DNA of 64,000 nucleotides from Bilabrum cf. latius (lineage: Eukaryota > Bigyra: Bicosoecida > Bigyra > Bicosoecida): NCBI GenBank assembly GCA_965178125.1, contig OZ237751.1:496001-560000 (forward strand), given 5' to 3'. Below, in pieces: positions 61,601 through 64,000 of the stretch (its first letter is position 1; each line of letters opens with the position of its first letter). Under the pieces are notes generated by a model that was given only the letters and a program-made list of their open reading frames with translations, searched no databases and was not told the origin of the DNA. The translations under genes and the position numbers were made by a program.

Positions 61601-64000
61601 CCGCCTCGATATCCACCTCTGGCAGAGGAAAGCAGGGCGCGATGACGCTTCCACGAAGCGGGTTGTCGATATAGCAAGGGTGCCTGCAGGTCCACAATGC
61701 TTTGCGCCGGGCAAAGAACCTTCGCCTCTGAAACTGCTCCACGTACCCATCGCTCCTTCTCAAGAGGTCCTTCACTGGTTTGCGCAGGCACGCAAAGTAC
61801 AGCTTTGGAACCTTGAGCGGAATTCGGCCCAGCTCCGCAATCCTGGCAGATATGAGCCTCTTGTCGCTTAGATAGCGGTCATCCGCGGTTGGATCGTGGA
61901 TGTCCATCAGCGCGGCCTCCTCCAGTGGGGTGAGAGGCCCGAACCGGAACTGGTAGAATGCCATTTCGGCTTCGAGGAATTCTCTCGTCATGTCTCCCAT
62001 GTACTTGGCTCGGTTGGCAGATACTGCACCCCCGCACGCCGGCTCCTCTTCCGCAAGCAGCTTCTCGAGCGACTGGCTTCTGCGCATGCCGGACGGACTG
62101 CTTAGGGCGAGCCCCAGCTCCTAGTCCATGTCTGACATGGCTGAGAACTGCCTGCTAGGGGTGGGGGCAGGGATACCCCCGTGTGAGACCACCGATGCCG
62201 CGCCAGAGTATAGCCCGCTGCTCGTACTCCACGACCTGGTTGGCTGCACAGGCGCGTTTGGGTCTCGCTTGGGCCCGCAGCAACCCCCTTCCTCAACGCA
62301 CTCCCTGCCGCCGCAGCAAATGCAGCATGGGCATTCCAAGCAGCACATCCACGGCTCTGAAAGTGACACCGTCATGCGCTACAAACCCTTTAGACAGCCG
62401 CGGAACGTCTTTAGAACGCACGAGCACTCCAGCCTGCACGTGAGAAACTCCTCCCCAGCATTGTTTGTGGTCGTCTCGCACACGCAAAGCCTGTCATGCC
62501 CACCTGCCACGGCGCGCTTCTTGGCTTCATCGTCTTCCATCTGCTCCAGTGCCCTGCGCAGCCGCTGCACGCGCTGTTCGCGCAGCCGCTTCGCGTTCCG
62601 CTTGACCTCTCGCGGAATGTTCTCAAGCACGTCAACGGCGGATGCATCCACCCTAGTGATGGCAGAGCAGTCTACGATGACCGCTTCCGGTGGCAGTGCC
62701 GGGCCCATCCCCGGTACCGTAGGCACGTCAGGCGGAGGCGGGGTGGCCTCGTAATCCGCTGGAGTCAAAGGCTCGTAGTTGCCGCGCTGCCTCCAAGGGA
62801 ACGAGGCCCGCATGACTTCGTCCCTAAAATGAAGAGCATTTGCAAAGTACAGGTGGGATTCGAACCTGAGAACAGCAACTCCTGGCTCTTCTTTTGCCCT
62901 TCTATAGTGCCTGCCAAAGTTGATCCAGCTCTTTGTACCCGGTGCTCGCCCCAGGCGACTCACTCGCGGCGCAGCGCTCTCCTGCAACAAACGACCGAGC
63001 GACAGCACCGCACCGACAGCTAGCCCATTCTGCACACCTAGCCCAACGGTCGCCAGCAGAGTCGCAAAGAACACGGCACAGTCGCGTTTGTCCACCGCCC
63101 ACAGCATCCTGGGAATCTCGGAGTCGAACTGCTTGAGAACAGCGTAAATGATCATGACTCCGAGCGCTACTTGGGGCAGGAAGAAGAACAGCTCAGTGAG
63201 GTACACTAAAGTCACTGACAAAAAAGCTGCCGTGATCCATGAAGACATGGGTGTCCGAGCTCCGGCATCTGCGTTCACGCTGGACCGTGAGAAGGAGCCA
63301 GTGATCGGGAAACCACCGACAGCTGAAGCCGCAATGTTGCCGGCCCCCACCCCTACCATCTCTTGAGTCACGTCCAAAGGCATATCGTACAGGTTCTCTG
63401 CACCTTTCCCTACAGACACGAGCTCGAGGATGCCCAGCCCGGCCGCCACCGCAGCCGGTCCGATGAGCTGCTGCAGGTCCTCGCCGACCGAGGGCACATC
63501 ATCGCCTGATATGCCCTCTGCGCGAGCTGCTCGGTTTGTTTCGGCATTAGAAAACGGATTTTCCAGCACGGGCAGGCCGCTGGGTACCTCGCCCACGATG
63601 CGCACGCCCCGGTCCTGCAGGCCCATGGTGTACACCGCCACGGTGGACAGAGCCACAACCACGAGAGGAGCAGGGATGATGCCTACAGCTCGCTTCCAGA
63701 ACCTGCTCCTATCGTGCTTCACCTGAGGCAGCGACGCGAGGTACGTCTTGGTCCAGGACACGACGAGGAAGGCCAAGAAGCAGCACACGGACAACGCGGC
63801 CGATGCCGCGTGCGTGTCACCCAGCCTCAACCCGACCTGGTACCACACCTGCACCGCCACGGACCGGCGCGGCAGCCCGCTGAGCCCGAGCACCCGGGCC
63901 AGCTGGGAGGACGCGGTGGTGACCGCCACACCAAAGTGGAAGCCCTTGAGCACCGGCTTGGACAAAAACTTGACGATCTGGCCGAACCGAAGGAGGCCGA
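57879..64000 (-). CDS. SulP-family anion transporter with STAS domain and ~1,400-residue low-complexity tail; 5' truncated
   Basis: The frame enters at the right edge and runs to TAA at 57879-57881, about 2,040 codons, with TAGs at 62379, 62121, 61491, 60372, 60189, 59868, 59280, 58614 and 58371. SulP proteins move sulfate or other anions across membranes. LLRFGQIVKFLSKPVLKGF, VGVGAGNIAASAVGGFPITG, SFSRSSVNADAGARTPMSSW and FFFLPQVALGVMIIYAVLKQ are typical. The STAS domain follows (AVLRFESHLYFANALHFRDE; VIVDCSAITRVDASAVDVLE). Next come a Cys cluster (MCCLECPCCICCGGREC) and a long basic, Ser/Gly-rich and acidic tail, including an Asp/Glu run at 58611-58672. Known SulP proteins are usually 600-900 residues, so the tail is unusual; it depends on TAG read-through in one frame. 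The N-terminal membrane helices are outside the window. Confidence 0.85.
58611..58672 (-). repeat. Acidic (Asp/Glu) coding microsatellite in the SulP tail
   Basis: GAT/GAG/GAC triplet array (CATCGT and CATCCT on the + strand) coding a run of about 20 Asp/Glu residues, with one TAG codon at 58614. Confidence 0.85.

Noticed and set aside
1-64000. TAGs as true stops, with the genes being pseudogenes or split genes
   Set aside because: Only TAG interrupts the frames; TAA, TGA and frameshifts are absent from frames up to 7 kb long, and conserved motifs resume directly after each TAG.
1-64000. UAA or UGA also reassigned
   Set aside because: Both occur at the ends of genes where conserved domains finish (phosphatase, PP2C, MAPKK with TGA; condensin, TBC1D31 with TAA), and neither was found inside a supported gene.
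1-64000. UAG = leucine, as in a known rhizarian code
   Set aside because: One paralogue column (A 13037, C 31154) supports Leu, but four columns plus kinase and nuclease motif positions support Gln; Gly-Gln and coiled-coil contexts also fit Gln better. Not fully excluded without genome-wide data.
1-64000. tRNA, rRNA or CRISPR features
   Set aside because: No cloverleaf with a GGTTCGA-type arm, no rRNA sequence and no spaced direct repeats were seen; in particular no tRNA(CUA) was found in this window.

Overview
This is a GC-rich, intron-poor window of eukaryotic nuclear DNA. The evidence is spliceosomal introns with GT..AG ends and the gene set: a TBC1D31-type centrosomal protein, condensin subunit D2, a MAP-kinase kinase, a PP2C phosphatase, a SulP transporter and a fibronectin-III/Tudor protein. 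I cannot name the organism. TBC1D31 hints at a lineage with centrioles or flagella, so an unidentified protist is the safest description.

The central observation is that UAG is not a stop codon here. Almost every gene looks broken under the standard code, but only by TAG. When TAG is read as an amino acid the fragments join in one frame into 14 long genes plus two or three small ORFs. Every one of them ends in TAA or TGA and none in TAG (about 9 TGA and 5 TAA among the main genes). By hand count there are roughly 140 in-frame TAGs. Five paralogues in the window, the MAPKK fold and the mobile-element motifs point to UAG = glutamine, with UAA and UGA kept as stops.

Layout, left to right: 5'-truncated class-B acid-phosphatase-like protein (+, 1-2464); 2.75 kb minisatellite of 144/244 bp units (2574-5324); possible small gene (5591-6148, +); TBC1D31 (6346-11139, +); surface-family copy A (11277-15721, +); mobile-element ORF with transposase-like and nuclease-like parts (16218-20738, +); copy B (20922-25249, +); PP2C (25334-27856, -); small coiled protein (27955-28341, +); copy C (28526-32921, -); MAPKK (33357-34908, -); condensin D2 (35072-41096, +); FN3/Tudor protein (41272-48456, +); copy D (48861-53049, -); copy E (53296-57637, -); SulP transporter with a very long tail (57879 to beyond 64000, -). 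Intergenic gaps are mostly 80-500 bp. Each intron-bearing gene has one intron of 86-101 bp near its 5' end.

The second theme is the five-copy family A-E: about 1,360-1,450 aa each, usually with a signal peptide, a large N-glycosylation-site-bearing ectodomain, membrane segments and a C-terminal hydrophobic domain. I recognise no known family. Copies are mosaics of near-identical DNA blocks and sharply bounded hypervariable segments, the pattern expected from segmental gene conversion in a variable surface-protein repertoire. That function is an inference.
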